Below are positions 47,304 through 57,426 of a DNA stretch of 64,000 nucleotides, one piece after another. The notes under the pieces are model-generated. The model did not search any database, had not been told where the DNA came from, and was given only the letters and a program-made list of their open reading frames with translations. Position 1 is the first letter of the stretch. Every line of letters begins with the position of its first letter. Both the position numbers and the translations under genes were made by a program. This stretch comes from Pontibacillus yanchengensis Y32 (GTDB lineage: Bacteria > Bacillota > Bacilli > Bacillales > BH030062): the NCBI RefSeq assembly GCF_000770635.1, contig NZ_AVBF01000012.1:1-64000 (forward strand), written 5' to 3'.

Positions 47304-48223
47304 ATACGAGAGAAAGCATCTATGAAATTTCCATGGGTTACTTTCGAGAATATAGATGGAGATAACGTTCGTTTGAGTAATTGCGCAAACGAGTCGTAAT
47401 CTTGATAATCATACAGATGCTTAATAATTGATTCTGTACCATCAAAGTCAGAACCTAATCCCACTGAATATTCCCCTCCAAGTGACAAGACATACAAAAT
47501 ATGTTCTATTACATCGTCGACTGAAGCCTCTCCATCAACACTTAGAAAATCAGCAACATATGTAATCCCAATATATGCATTACGCCGAATTAATTCTTTT
47601 AACTGTAGATCATCTAAGTTTCTTCGATGTGGTGTAAGAGTGTACGCATTTGAATGAGAAGCCATAGGGAACTTGGCGATTTTCATTGTGTCCCAGAACC
47701 CTTTGTAGGATATATGAGAGAGATCAGTCCAAATTCTTTGCTTATTTAGCTCATGTACAACTTTTACACCGAAAGAGCTTAATCCAGCACCTCGTTCCTC
47801 ACCTATCCCATCGCATACTGCATTTGCCTGGTTCCAAGTTAAACCTACTGCTCTTACTCCAAGCCGTATAAGTGTTTTTAGTTTCACAAGTTCTTCTCCA
47901 ATAGGATGACAGCCTTCAAGTGTAAGAAGGGCTCCTGTTTCATTCGGTGTTAAATCGAGAATATCTTGTTGACATGTTATTAGTTTAATATTCTGATAAG
48001 GATTGATAATTCTTTCGTAAAAAAGATCAACCATTTCTAGAGCCACACTATATTGTTCAGAAGAAGGTACATAATCAGGAACAAAAATAGCAAAGCATTG
48101 GACTTTAACTGAATTGTCCATCCATTTTTTATAATTTACTCTAAGATCAGGGCTGTTATAAAAAGAACGTTTAGGGTCTTCCCATAGTTTTAATAGTACA
48201 TCACAATGGCTATCGATAATCAT
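47300..48223 (-). CDS. M19-family (membrane/renal) dipeptidase
   Basis: 307 aa. The zinc motif DSHCD (HxD) lies at residues 4-8, with LTLEGCHP, the later His in ASHSNAY and GLGSDFDG at the C-terminal part, all typical of peptidase family M19. No signal peptide is seen, so it should be cytoplasmic. It hydrolyses dipeptides, possibly with D-residues. Terminators separate it from spoVS upstream; korA lies downstream beyond repeats. Confidence 0.9.
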   Translation of the reverse strand: MIIDSHCDVLLKLWEDPKRSFYNSPDLRVNYKKWMDNSVKVQCFAIFVPDYVPSSEQYSVALEMVDLFYERIINPYQNIKLITCQQDILDLTPNETGALLTLEGCHPIGEELVKLKTLIRLGVRAVGLTWNQANAVCDGIGEERGAGLSSFGVKVVHELNKQRIWTDLSHISYKGFWDTMKIAKFPMASHSNAYTLTPHRRNLDDLQLKELIRRNAYIGITYVADFLSVDGEASVDDVIEHILYVLSLGGEYSVGLGSDFDGTESIIKHLYDYQDYDSFAQLLKRTLSPSIFSKVTHGNFIDAFSRI

Positions 48224-48390
48224 ATCTCTTATTTCTCCTTCCCTTACAAAACGGGCGCCCCGAGCTTTTGTTCATCTCCTATAGTTTTTAAGCAAATCCT
48301 ATTCCCCAATAAAGCATTTACTTAAGATCCATAGGATGTAGGGGCTTGGACCTAGGCATGTATGCGCTAAGCTTTCTTTACTCTATAAAA

Positions 48391-48409
48391 AACTCGGCTA
48401 AATGCCGAG
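48391..48409 (-). terminator. Second terminator after spoVS
   Basis: Seven-bp stem ACTCGGC with GCCGAGT; six Ts follow on the minus strand. It backs up the one at 48443-48475. Confidence 0.8.
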
Positions 48410-48442
48410 TGAAAACTCTATGTATATCATTTCTGCATTAAG

Positions 48443-48475
48443 AAAACCTGCTTGCTACTCTAGCAAACAGGTTTT
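48443..48475 (-). terminator. First terminator after spoVS
   Basis: Fifteen-bp arms with one mismatch (AAAACCTGcTTGCTA with TAGCAAaCAGGTTTT) around three bases. Confidence 0.85.
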
Positions 48476-48487
48476 ATCGTTTGGGAC

Positions 48488-48748
48488 TTATCTAGGTTCA
48501 ATAATTAATTTAATTGCAGTACGTTCCTCTTCATCAATCATGATGTCTGTAAATGCGGGAATACAAATAAGGTCAACTCCGCTCGGTGCTACAAACCCTC
48601 GTGCGATTGCTACCGCTTTCACAGCCTGGTTTAAAGCACCAGCGCCGATTGCTTGGATTTCTGCTGAGCCACGTTCTCTTAACACATTCGCAAGTGCTCC
48701 TGCTACTGAGTTAGGGTTAGATTTAGCTGAAACTTTTAATATTTCCAT
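48488..48748 (-). CDS. spoVS: Stage V sporulation protein S
   Basis: 86 aa, nearly invariant SpoVS sequence pattern (MEILKVSAKSNPNSVAGALA, AIGAGALNQAVKAVAIARG). It is an Alba-like nucleic-acid-binding fold protein that affects sporulation and cell division. It follows ymdB as in B. subtilis. The start ATG follows AAGGAGGAACTAGTC. Confidence 0.98.
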   Translation of the reverse strand: MEILKVSAKSNPNSVAGALANVLRERGSAEIQAIGAGALNQAVKAVAIARGFVAPSGVDLICIPAFTDIMIDEEERTAIKLIIEPR

Positions 48749-48860
48749 GACTAGTTCCTCCTTCGTATCCTATTATTATTCCACTTCTACTATATTCATG
48801 GATTTGGAAGTTATTCCCCTTACCCACATTATGAACGAATATTTTGAAATATTCAAATAA

Positions 48861-49658
48861 TCAGCCAAAAAATGGATGATCATCATTAATAAGTATACGT
48901 TCAACTTTGGTGGCTTTACCTGAGGATGCCTCTACATCAACGAGGAATGCACTTAATTGTGTTCTTCCCGATTTTGGAATTTCAAAACGTACAGGTAAAC
49001 TCGTTAAGAATTTTTTAATAACAGCCTCTTTTTCAGTGCCTAGAATCTCATCATACGGCCCTGTCATACCAACATCTGTTATATAAGCCGTTCCTTCTGG
49101 AAGAATACGGTCATCGGCTGTTTGAACATGTGTATGTGTTCCTACAATCGCACTAACTCTACCATTTAAATACCAAGCAAGTGCCTGTTTTTCTGAGGTA
49201 GCTTCTGCATGAAAATCAACAAAGATTAAGTTTGTTCTCTTCTTTGCTTCTTTTATTAATTCGTCTGCCTTCGTAAATGGGTCTTCTAGAGGTTGCATAA
49301 AGGTTCTTCCTTGAAGATTTATAACAGCCAACTCTACACCATTGTCTTTAATATACGTAATTCCTTTGCCAGGAGTACCTTCTGGAAAATTTGCTGGACG
49401 TACCATTTGTTTTGCATCATCTATAAAATCAAAAATTTCTTTTTTATCCCAAGCATGATTCCCTAAAGTTACAGCTTGTGCACCTAATTCTAGAAAGCGC
49501 TGATAGATCTTATGGTTAATTCCTTTACCTGAAGCAGCGTTCTCTCCATTTATTATTGTAAAATGAGGTTGATAAGATTTCTTTAATTTTGGTAGATACT
49601 CCTCCACCATATCTCTACCGGGAGAACCTACTACATCTCCTACAAATAAAATTTTCAT
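48861..49658 (-). CDS. ymdB: YmdB metallophosphoesterase
   Basis: 265 aa. Metal ligands of the fold are visible: GDVVG (Asp8), NGEN, LGNHAWD, DFHAE and GTHTHVQT. B. subtilis YmdB is a 2',3'-cAMP phosphodiesterase that steers motile or biofilm state. It lies between rny and spoVS, as in B. subtilis. Confidence 0.95.
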   Translation of the reverse strand: MKILFVGDVVGSPGRDMVEEYLPKLKKSYQPHFTIINGENAASGKGINHKIYQRFLELGAQAVTLGNHAWDKKEIFDFIDDAKQMVRPANFPEGTPGKGITYIKDNGVELAVINLQGRTFMQPLEDPFTKADELIKEAKKRTNLIFVDFHAEATSEKQALAWYLNGRVSAIVGTHTHVQTADDRILPEGTAYITDVGMTGPYDEILGTEKEAVIKKFLTSLPVRFEIPKSGRTQLSAFLVDVEASSGKATKVERILINDDHPFFG

Positions 49659-49756
49659 AATATGATTCCTCTCTATCGAAAAGTGTTGGTATATATAGTG
49701 TCTGTTATGTAAATGTAAAATACCTTCTGTTTAGTATACCTACCTTTCAGAATAAA

Positions 49757-49784
49757 ATAAAGCGATCCCGAAGGATCGCTTTAT
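49757..49784 (-). terminator. Terminator after rny
   Basis: Perfect 12-bp stem closed by a CGAA tetraloop; the rny stop codon touches the stem. Confidence 0.88.
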
Positions 49785-51343
49785 TATTTAGCATATTCAA
49801 CTGCTCGTGTCTCGCGCACAACAGTGACTTTTATGTGTCCTGGGTAGTCCAGTTCACCTTCTATTCGATTTCTAATATCTCTTGCTAATTGTACAGATTT
49901 AACATCATCAATTTCTTCGGGCTTAACCATGATTCGAACCTCACGTCCAGCTTGAATCGCAAAGGATTTCTCAACACCATCATATGATTCCGAAATCTCT
50001 TCAAGCTTCTCTAAACGCTTAATATAGTTCTCAAGGGTTTCACTTCTTGCTCCAGGTCTAGCTGCTGATAGAGCGTCTGCTGCAGCAACTAAGACAGAAA
50101 TAATAGAAGTAGGTTCCTCATCACCATGGTGAGAAGCAATTGCGTTAATGACTGTATCATTCTCTTTATATTTTGTTGCTAGTTCAACACCAATCTCAAC
50201 GTGACTTCCTTCTACTTCGTGGTCTACTGCTTTACCAAGGTCGTGAAGTAAGCCAGCTCTACGAGCAAGTGTCTCGTCCTCTCCTAGCTCTGCTGCAAGA
50301 AGACCAGATAGATACGCAACTTCCATTGAGTGTTTCAACACATTTTGACCATAACTTGTACGATATTTCAATCGACCTAAGATTTTCACTAAATCAGGAT
50401 GCAGACCGTGAACTCCTACTTCAAATGTAGTTTGTTCACCAACCTCACGAATGTATTCATCAACTTCCCTACGTGATTTTTCAACCATCTCTTCTATACG
50501 TGCAGGGTGAATACGTCCATCTTGAACTAATTTCTCAAGAGCTATACGAGCTGTCTCTCTTCTAATTGGATCAAATCCAGATAGGATAACAGCCTCTGGT
50601 GTATCATCTATGATAAGATCAATACCTGTTAATGTTTCAAGGGTACGAATATTACGCCCCTCACGTCCAATGATACGGCCTTTCATCTCATCGTTAGGTA
50701 AGTTTACAACGGAAACCGTTGTTTCTGCAACATGATCAGCAGCACAACGTTGAAGGGCAAGAGAAAGAATGTTCTTCGCTTTCTTATCTGCTTCTTCTTT
50801 AGCACGATTTTCTGCTTCTTTAATCATGAGAGCTGATTCGTGTGAAACCTCTTGTTCTACACGTTCTAGGATAACTTGTTTGGCTTGGTCAGTTGTGTAA
50901 CCAGAAATGCGTTCAAGCTCGGATTGTTGTTGCTCTCTCATTTCTTCCACTTTGCTTTCCGTTTCTTCAATTTGTTGTTGTTTTTCCGTTAGTGATTCTT
51001 CTTTCTTCTCTAACATAAGTTCACGCTTATCTTGCGTTTCACTTTTTCGATCCAAATTTTCCTCTTTTTGCATCAAACGGCTTTCTTGTTTCTGAAGCTC
51101 CGCACGACGTTCCCGAATTTCATTTTCAGCTTCTTGACGAAATGTATGATTTTCTTCTTTTGCTTCCAAAAGGGCTTCTTTCTTTGCAGCTTCTGCATTA
51201 CGGTGCCCTTCATCAACAATCTGTTTCGCCAATTCCTCTGCACTTGAAATCTTCGCCTCTGCGATGGATTTCCGAATCAGATAACCAACAACAATACCGA
51301 CGAGGGCAAGCAAAATGGAGATGATGATTTCAATAACTCCCAT
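49784..51343 (-). CDS. rny: Ribonuclease Y
   Basis: 519 aa. N-terminal membrane anchor (about 3-22), long charged coiled coil (about 28-195), KH domain (about 210-275; [15 protein letters not shown]) and HD domain with [12 protein letters not shown] and [10 protein letters not shown]. It starts most mRNA decay in Bacillus at the membrane. The RicA subunit of the Ric complex is encoded at 36951-37379. The start ATG follows AGGAGGTGAACGT. Confidence 0.97.
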   Translation of the reverse strand: MGVIEIIISILLALVGIVVGYLIRKSIAEAKISSAEELAKQIVDEGHRNAEAAKKEALLEAKEENHTFRQEAENEIRERRAELQKQESRLMQKEENLDRKSETQDKRELMLEKKEESLTEKQQQIEETESKVEEMREQQQSELERISGYTTDQAKQVILERVEQEVSHESALMIKEAENRAKEEADKKAKNILSLALQRCAADHVAETTVSVVNLPNDEMKGRIIGREGRNIRTLETLTGIDLIIDDTPEAVILSGFDPIRRETARIALEKLVQDGRIHPARIEEMVEKSRREVDEYIREVGEQTTFEVGVHGLHPDLVKILGRLKYRTSYGQNVLKHSMEVAYLSGLLAAELGEDETLARRAGLLHDLGKAVDHEVEGSHVEIGVELATKYKENDTVINAIASHHGDEEPTSIISVLVAAADALSAARPGARSETLENYIKRLEKLEEISESYDGVEKSFAIQAGREVRIMVKPEEIDDVKSVQLARDIRNRIEGELDYPGHIKVTVVRETRAVEYAK

Positions 51344-51525
51344 ACGTTCACCTCCTCTTGCTATTTACTTGTACTATACATGTGTGTCGGCATGTACTTA
51401 GATGTTCCATTTTCATTTTCATTGTTAAATAGTCAAAACATTTTGTATAAAGTTAAAAAATGAAAATTATACATATTAATTTTAAGCTTGAGTATAAGTA
51501 TTGTCAAGGAATGGTCAAATTTAAA

Positions 51526-51554
51526 CCCCCACCAAATCAATTTTGGCGGGGGAT
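51526..51554 (-). terminator. Terminator after recA
   Basis: Eleven-bp stem CCCCCGCCAAA with TTTGGTGGGGG (one G-U) on the minus strand, followed by TTTAAATTTG. Confidence 0.78.
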
Positions 51555-51558
51555 ATTC

Positions 51559-52593
51559 TTATACGTCTAACGTATTTTTATTTTCATCTTCGCTTTCATC
51601 CGGTTGTTCATACATACCATAATGTTGACGAACTTTCGTATGGAGTTCTTTAAACACTTCTGTATTTTCCTTCAAGAACTGCTTTGCATTTTCGCGTCCT
51701 TGCCCCATACGATCACCGTTATAGGAATACCAAGAGCCACTTTTCGTAATCATCTCAAGATCGGTAGCAATATCAAGCAATTCGCCTTCTTTGGAAATTC
51801 CTTCACCGTACATGATATCAACTTCCGCTTGCTTAAAAGGTGGTGCTACCTTGTTTTTCACCACTTTTAGCTTGGTTTTGTTTCCTACCATTTCATTCCC
51901 TTGTTTTAAGGTCTCAGCACGACGAACCTCTAAACGAACAGAAGAATAGAATTTCAATGCACGACCACCAGGTGTTGTTTCTGGACTACCAAACATAACG
52001 CCAACTTTCTCACGAATTTGGTTGATAAAGATAGCAGTTGTTTTGGATTTATTAATAGCCCCACCTAATTTACGAAGTGCTTGGGACATTAAACGCGCTT
52101 GAAGACCTACGTGCGAATCTCCCATTTCTCCTTCAATCTCAGCTTTTGGTACAAGTGCTGCAACGGAATCAATAACCACCATATCGATTGCACCACTACG
52201 AACTAATGCTTCCGCGATTTCTAAGGCCTGCTCACCTGTATCAGGTTGGGATAAAAGAAGTTCTTCAATATCAACACCAAGTGCACGGGCATATACCGGG
52301 TCAAGAGCATGCTCCGCGTCAATAAACGCAGCTTGTCCACCTTGGCGTTGTGCTTCAGCAATGGCATGAAGAGCTACTGTTGTCTTACCAGAGGACTCTG
52401 GACCATAAATTTCTACTACGCGTCCGCGAGGGTAGCCTCCTACTCCTAGAGCTACATCCAACGCTAAAGAACCACTAGGTACCGTATTCACTTTTTGCTC
52501 TGCGTGTTCTCCTAGCTTCATGATTGAACCTTTTCCAAATTGCTTTTCTATTTGACGCAACGCCATATCAAGCGCTTGTTTACGATCGCTCAC
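51559..52593 (-). CDS. recA: Recombinase RecA
   Basis: 344 aa without intein. Walker [10 protein letters not shown] (64-72), L1/L2 loops with [15 protein letters not shown], acidic C-terminus DESEDENKN. It drives strand exchange and LexA cleavage. A LexA-type box lies 67 bp upstream of the start. The ATG follows AAGGGGGAAACAATGTG. Confidence 0.98.
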   Translation of the reverse strand: MSDRKQALDMALRQIEKQFGKGSIMKLGEHAEQKVNTVPSGSLALDVALGVGGYPRGRVVEIYGPESSGKTTVALHAIAEAQRQGGQAAFIDAEHALDPVYARALGVDIEELLLSQPDTGEQALEIAEALVRSGAIDMVVIDSVAALVPKAEIEGEMGDSHVGLQARLMSQALRKLGGAINKSKTTAIFINQIREKVGVMFGSPETTPGGRALKFYSSVRLEVRRAETLKQGNEMVGNKTKLKVVKNKVAPPFKQAEVDIMYGEGISKEGELLDIATDLEMITKSGSWYSYNGDRMGQGRENAKQFLKENTEVFKELHTKVRQHYGMYEQPDESEDENKNTLDV

Positions 52594-52659
52594 ATTGTTT
52601 CCCCCTTAAATTTAACTATATCTATCATAACTTGTTTTAAATCTTTTGCCAATAAAACA

Positions 52660-52673
52660 CGAATAAATGTTCG
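52660..52673. promoter_or_regulatory. LexA (SOS) box upstream of recA
   Basis: CGAATAAATGTTCG, one base off the CGAAC-N4-GTTCG consensus, 67 bp before the recA start. Confidence 0.8.
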
Positions 52674-52756
52674 CCATGTTTGCTCTTCTAGCATAACTTA
52701 TTTTTCATAAATTGACTAGAGAAAAATGTGTTTCTGGGATCTTTTCTTCTATTATT

Positions 52757-54007
52757 TTATTTTTTTAATAAATGATATAAAAGTTCAAATCCTTTTTTCA
52801 CACTACGTTGACGAATCATCTCGCGATCGCCATTGAAGTGATATTTTTTACAAAATGGTTGTTGCTGATCCTTGTAAACCCCTATATAAACCGTTCCTGC
52901 TTCATGTCCTTCAAGAGGCTCAGGACCTGCTACTCCAGTAAAACTAATACCTATTGTTGATTGAAGCTTATTTGTTACATTCACTGCTAACGTTAGGGCA
53001 CATGCTTCACTAACGCTTCCATGTTCATCCAGTACTAATGAAGGTACTTCAAGTACTTGTTGTTTAACAACCGGCGAATAACAAACAATGGCACCATTAC
53101 AAATTGATGATGCTCCTTTTAAAGATATTAAATTATCAACAAACTTACCACCTGTTAAGCTTTCAGCAGAAGCTACCACTTCATTATTCTCTTTTAATAA
53201 TTGAAATACTTTATCTTGAATCGTGTCGTGATCTCTCCCGTAACAATATTCCCCAACTCTACTCAAAATCTCATCTTCCGTATCTTGAATAATCGCCTTA
53301 GCTTCCTCATTCGATGAGGCTTTCGCCGTCAATCGTAACGCATTCTCACCATCACCAGCTAAAGGTGCAATTGTTGGGTTACTTTGATTTTGAATTAAGT
53401 CATGTAGGTCATGCTCCAATTGTGATTCACCAATACCAATAAACTTTAACGTATGAGAGACAATAGTATGTTCAGGTACCAACTTTTCTTGAATAAAAGG
53501 AAAACCATGTTCTTCCATGATCGCCTTCATTTCTCTAGGAACCCCTGGGAGAAACATCCATGTTGTGTTTTCTTTATGGAGGACAAAACCAGGTGCCATT
53601 CCCACTGAATTATATAAGAGCTCTGCTCCATCTAATAACCTTGCCTGTTTCCGATTATTTGGTGTCATTATTTGATTGTTTGCATCATAATAATCTTGAA
53701 TTTCCTTCAAGGCTTCTTCATCTTCATAAATAGGCGCATTCAAAATAGTAGAGGCTACTTCTCTCGTAACATCATCATCTGTAGGACCTAATCCTCCTGT
53801 AACAATCACCAAATCAGAACGTTCATGTGCCTGCTTGAATGTCTGGTATAATCGATTTTCATTATCTCCGACAACACCATGATAGAATACATTAATCCCC
53901 ATATTAGCAAGTTCCTCAGATAACCATTGCGCATTCGTATTAACAATTTGGCCTAACAATAGCTCTGTACCCACTGAAATTAATTCTGCATTCAACTCAT
54001 TTTTCAT
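52757..54007 (-). CDS. cinA: CinA competence/damage-inducible protein
   Basis: 416 aa. N-terminal MoCF-like domain (ELISVGTELLLGQIVNTNA; VTGGLGPTDDD) and C-terminal CinA deamidase domain (ASAESLTGG; GISFTGVAGPEP). The family acts on nicotinamide mononucleotide or ADP-ribose. It lies before recA as in B. subtilis and overlaps the pgsA stop by one base (TAATG). About 160 bp with a LexA box separate it from recA. Confidence 0.95.
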   Translation of the reverse strand: MKNELNAELISVGTELLLGQIVNTNAQWLSEELANMGINVFYHGVVGDNENRLYQTFKQAHERSDLVIVTGGLGPTDDDVTREVASTILNAPIYEDEEALKEIQDYYDANNQIMTPNNRKQARLLDGAELLYNSVGMAPGFVLHKENTTWMFLPGVPREMKAIMEEHGFPFIQEKLVPEHTIVSHTLKFIGIGESQLEHDLHDLIQNQSNPTIAPLAGDGENALRLTAKASSNEEAKAIIQDTEDEILSRVGEYCYGRDHDTIQDKVFQLLKENNEVVASAESLTGGKFVDNLISLKGASSICNGAIVCYSPVVKQQVLEVPSLVLDEHGSVSEACALTLAVNVTNKLQSTIGISFTGVAGPEPLEGHEAGTVYIGVYKDQQQPFCKKYHFNGDREMIRQRSVKKGFELLYHLLKK

Positions 54008-54585
54008 TATTTAGACCCCCTCATAACATGCCAGTTTTTTATGAAATACTCTACTCCGGAAATAACGGTTATTATCATTGCAGCATATAGTGTTAATGTT
54101 GCAAATGGAAATGACACATAGGAAAACGGAAAATTGTGTAGCAAGAGAGCAGAAGTCGCGACAATCTGAATGGTGGTTTTTAGTTTACCCATTTGACTTG
54201 CTGCTAGTACAATTCCCTCTCCTACTGCCACAAGACGTAACCCTGTAACTGCGAATTCCCGGCTAATGATTAGGATAACAATCCACGCGGGTGCTGCGCC
54301 TAATTCTACAAGTGAAATCAATGCTGCAGATACCAACAACTTATCTGCTAATGGATCTAAAAACTTACCAAGATTGGTTACTAAATTAAAACGTCTAGCA
54401 TAATATCCATCAACCCAATCTGTAGTAGAAGCAATAATAAATAAGACAGCTGCTATTAAATGCGAAATAGGTAATGATTGTCCACCAATATCATAAGCTC
54501 CCCATTGAAAAGGGACAGACAAAAGAATAATAATGATGGGTATCAATAAGATCCTAGATATTGTAATCCGATTCGGAATGTTCAT
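54007..54585 (-). CDS. pgsA: CDP-diacylglycerol-glycerol-3-phosphate 3-phosphatidyltransferase
   Basis: 192 aa with about four to five membrane spans. The CDP-alcohol phosphotransferase signature is present (DGYYARRFNLVTNLGKFLDP, then LADK). It makes phosphatidylglycerophosphate, the entry to acidic phospholipids. The frame extends to 54639, but the ATG at 54585 follows AAAGGATGACACGAAC and gives the family N-terminus NIPNRITISR. Confidence 0.95.
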   Translation of the reverse strand: MNIPNRITISRILLIPIIIILLSVPFQWGAYDIGGQSLPISHLIAAVLFIIASTTDWVDGYYARRFNLVTNLGKFLDPLADKLLVSAALISLVELGAAPAWIVILIISREFAVTGLRLVAVGEGIVLAASQMGKLKTTIQIVATSALLLHNFPFSYVSFPFATLTLYAAMIITVISGVEYFIKNWHVMRGSK

Positions 54586-54666
54586 GTTCGTGTCATCCTT
54601 TACATTAAGTTTTCTTACTCTTGAAGTCAAAAGAGCCACCTTAGACAGATGACTCTTTCGTTGTGT

Positions 54667-55665
54667 TTATTCTTCTGATTTCTTCTTCACATTAATCCAT
54701 ATTTTTTGAAATACATATTCATTTGGATCAACAGGATATTCTAGTCTTTCACCATTAACTTTTATATTTAAGCTTGGCGCTGAGCCAACTTTTATATAAA
54801 TTCGGTCTTCACTAGATAAATCAAACTCTTGTGGTGAATTAGAAGGTGTAACATTTTGAGCAAAATATGCTTTACCTTTTCCATTTTCCACTTGGAGATA
54901 ACTCTTCGCTTGGGCACCACCTGTTGATTCAAAGGTAACCTTAACGCTCTCTGCATTCGTTAATTCGAAGGTAGATTGAGGAGTAGATCCACTTCCTTTT
55001 TCTACCAGATTCAATGAACTAGAAGGAGTAGCTTCCTCTTGATTTTCTCCATCAGTCTCTTCACTAGTTTTTTCAGACTCATCGTTATTCTGTCCTTCTT
55101 CGCTATCGGACTCCTTAGCCTGATCACTTCCGCCTTCATTATCCTGCTCATCAGTAGAAGCGTCATCGTTCGCATTAGCACCATCTTCATTACTATCACT
55201 ATCATTTTTCTGATATGATACTTCATCTCCAGCTTCTTGTTCGTCCTGTGTACCATCCTGATCATTACCGGTTAATGCTTTTTGAGTAAATACGTAGGCT
55301 ACCACTACAATACCAATAATCATTAACGCAATAATGAATTTAGGGAAAAAGGACATGACAGCTGAACCTTTGTTGGAAGTTTCGTCCTTATGACGTTGCA
55401 ACCTTGTGTATTGTACATATTCTTCTTCACTGGAAGAAGGTAATTCGCCTTTATGCTCTTCCATTAATGCTTCAGGATCTAGCCCTACTGCTTCCGCATA
55501 CTGTTTTATAAAAGCTCGGGTGTAAAATTTACCTGGCATGATTCCAAAGTTGCCTTTTTCAATTGCTTGAAGGTACCTTGTTTGAATCTTTGTTTCTTTT
55601 TGGATATCTTCCAACGATAAATTTTTGGCTTCCCGTGCTTCTTTTAATCGAGACCCGATTTCCAT
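54667..55665 (-). CDS. rodZ: RodZ-like helix-turn-helix membrane protein (YmfM)
   Basis: 332 aa. Cytoplasmic helix-turn-helix (about 4-70), one membrane span (about 107-127), an unusually long acidic linker (about 132-212) and a C-terminal beta domain (DUF4115, about 218-328). RodZ ties MreB to the wall machinery for rod shape. Residues 134-211 hold 31 Asp/Glu and only three Lys, much more acidic than usual, consistent with a salty surface environment. Upstream is ymfK, downstream pgsA, as in B. subtilis. Confidence 0.93.
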   Translation of the reverse strand: MEIGSRLKEAREAKNLSLEDIQKETKIQTRYLQAIEKGNFGIMPGKFYTRAFIKQYAEAVGLDPEALMEEHKGELPSSSEEEYVQYTRLQRHKDETSNKGSAVMSFFPKFIIALMIIGIVVVAYVFTQKALTGNDQDGTQDEQEAGDEVSYQKNDSDSNEDGANANDDASTDEQDNEGGSDQAKESDSEEGQNNDESEKTSEETDGENQEEATPSSSLNLVEKGSGSTPQSTFELTNAESVKVTFESTGGAQAKSYLQVENGKGKAYFAQNVTPSNSPQEFDLSSEDRIYIKVGSAPSLNIKVNGERLEYPVDPNEYVFQKIWINVKKKSEE

Positions 55666-55683
55666 TTTTTAACACCATCCATT

Positions 55684-56475
55684 TTAAAAGTCAAACATGG
55701 AAAAGCCCTCATCTTGTTCGAATTCTGGCTTGTCAACTGTTTCGTAAGTTATTTCTTCATCATCACTATTGCGCAATTCAATAATGTAGTCAAAGTCATC
55801 TAATTTGTATTCAGTGGTTCGAACAAACATGTCTGGGTGTTCAACCACTTTTGTCGCCGGTAGTCTCATAATTTCTCTAACAAGTTGCCAATGTCGCTCA
55901 TTTGCCCTTTTGGTGGACACAATACCATCTAATATATAGAGCGTATCAGGAGAATACTCATCCTCAATTAATTGGCTTCTAATGGTCTGTTTTAATAATG
56001 TACTTGACACGAATAACCATCTTTTATTCGCAGAAACGCTTGCTGCTACAATAGATTCTGTTTTACCAACCCGAGGCATTCCACGGATACCAATCAGTTT
56101 ATGACCTTCTTTCTTAAATAACTCTGCCATAAAATCAACAAGTAAACCTAAATCTTCACGAACAAAACGAAAGGTCTTTTTGTCATCAATATCACTATGT
56201 ATATACCGACCATGTCGAACGGCTAAACGATCCCTAAGCTTAGGGCGTCGAAATTTAGTAAGACTTATGGTTTCCATCGTTACTAGTATCGATTTCAACC
56301 GATTGATTTGCTCATCATTCTTGCATAACAACAGCATACCTCTCCTAGAATCTTCCACCCCATTGATCGTGACAATATTGATGGAAAGCATTCCTAGTAA
56401 AGAGGAAATATCTCCTAACAATCCAGGACGGTTGTTCTGGATTTCGTATTCTAAATACCATTCCTTTCTATCCAT
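55684..56475 (-). CDS. ymfK: YmfK-like protein with ACT-like and P-loop regions (DUF3388)
   Basis: 263 aa. The N-terminus looks like an ACT domain (EIQNNRPGLLGDISSLLGML), and the centre has a P-loop-like GMPRVGKTES with IDDK before it. It corresponds to B. subtilis YmfK (DUF3388), function unknown. It lies 18 bp before rodZ and separated from ymfJ by the 1.2-kb gap holding repeat element 2, which probably split the ancestral ymfJ-ymfK neighbourhood. Confidence 0.88.
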   Translation of the reverse strand: MDRKEWYLEYEIQNNRPGLLGDISSLLGMLSINIVTINGVEDSRRGMLLLCKNDEQINRLKSILVTMETISLTKFRRPKLRDRLAVRHGRYIHSDIDDKKTFRFVREDLGLLVDFMAELFKKEGHKLIGIRGMPRVGKTESIVAASVSANKRWLFVSSTLLKQTIRSQLIEDEYSPDTLYILDGIVSTKRANERHWQLVREIMRLPATKVVEHPDMFVRTTEYKLDDFDYIIELRNSDDEEITYETVDKPEFEQDEGFSMFDF

Positions 56476-56775
56476 ATCACAACTCCTTTCTCTTTAACAG
56501 GTGCGATGGTAAAGGAAAATATGAATACATACTATTACCATAATAAATGATTTTCATTTATTATAAAAGGACAATATCAGGGTTTGTGCAACGAATTTCC
56601 AAAAAATTTAATCTTATCCCAATCACTTTATAAGCACATACCCTAAAAGAAGTCTATAAAAACAACCGTTTGTTAGATATTGCTATCTTAGTTCCATTAT
56701 CGCCCCATTATCTTGAATACTTGGATTCGAGATATTATGGGTGGATAGATGTTTCCGTTGCTTTAATGAGAGAAT

Positions 56776-56903
56776 AGATGAGCCGGGAAATAGCTCGCTT
56801 TCCTGCGGACGAACGGTCGAGTCTCCTCGGGCCAAAATGTGGCCCTGTGGGGTCTCGACACATCCGTTTTTCCGCGGGAGTCTCGCCATTTCCCGGCCCA
56901 TCT
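56776..56903 (-). repeat. G+C-rich unit U3 (short form)
   Basis: Outer arms 56776-56791 and 56888-56903 pair at 15 of 16 positions with a sequence (GCCGGGAAAT) different from other units. The inner part on the minus strand has GACTCCCGCGG, GAGACCCCACAGGG and GAAAGCGAG, like U2. Confidence 0.7.
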
Positions 56904-57057
56904 TTGCGTGCATGTGGTTTAACGGAAACATCGCCAGGCTAGAGTGGGACGTTCTGGATATTGGTTTTCACGAAGAAAGGAATAGTACATGACACTAAGT
57001 GATGCTATGCGGACATTTAGTCTCTTATTCCTCGATTTAAAGGCTATTTTGCATTCG

Positions 57058-57140
57058 TAACGGACATCCAGTACGCTATTTAGCCTAAATCACCTTAAAG
57101 TAGTGTGTTTTTTCACAAATAAGATACTATATGTCCGTTA
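57058..57140. repeat. Small palindromic element nested in element 2
   Basis: 83 bp with perfect 10-bp inverted ends TAACGGACAT and ATGTCCGTTA. A further GCGGACAT lies at about 57019. It resembles a miniature repeat. Confidence 0.55.
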
Positions 57141-57426
57141 ACCTCTCCAAAAGAGGTTTTTACTGAAAATAAGGTACAGTATGAAGCTGTCTATTAACTG
57201 TGGAAACCATCCACCGATATAATTTTTGGAGTTAATAATGGTCAAAGCAACCCCATAATTAGGCTTTTTTTAGAGTGATATACCTATTTTTTAACCTAAT
57301 AACCATGAAATTGGAGTGAGTTTGAATGAGACTCAAACTTATCCAGAGTAAATAGACACCTTCAGTATGACCGTTAGCAAATTTCCTACTTATTTGTGCA
57401 TGTCCGATTACAAAACTTCGGCAGGT

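Noticed and set aside
47080-47319. 79-codon minus-strand frame downstream of the dipeptidase
   Set aside because: It reads through repeat remnants and a terminator.
56683-56992. 82- and 83-codon frames on opposite strands in element 2
   Set aside because: Both cover the same hairpin unit, so the open frames follow from its base composition.
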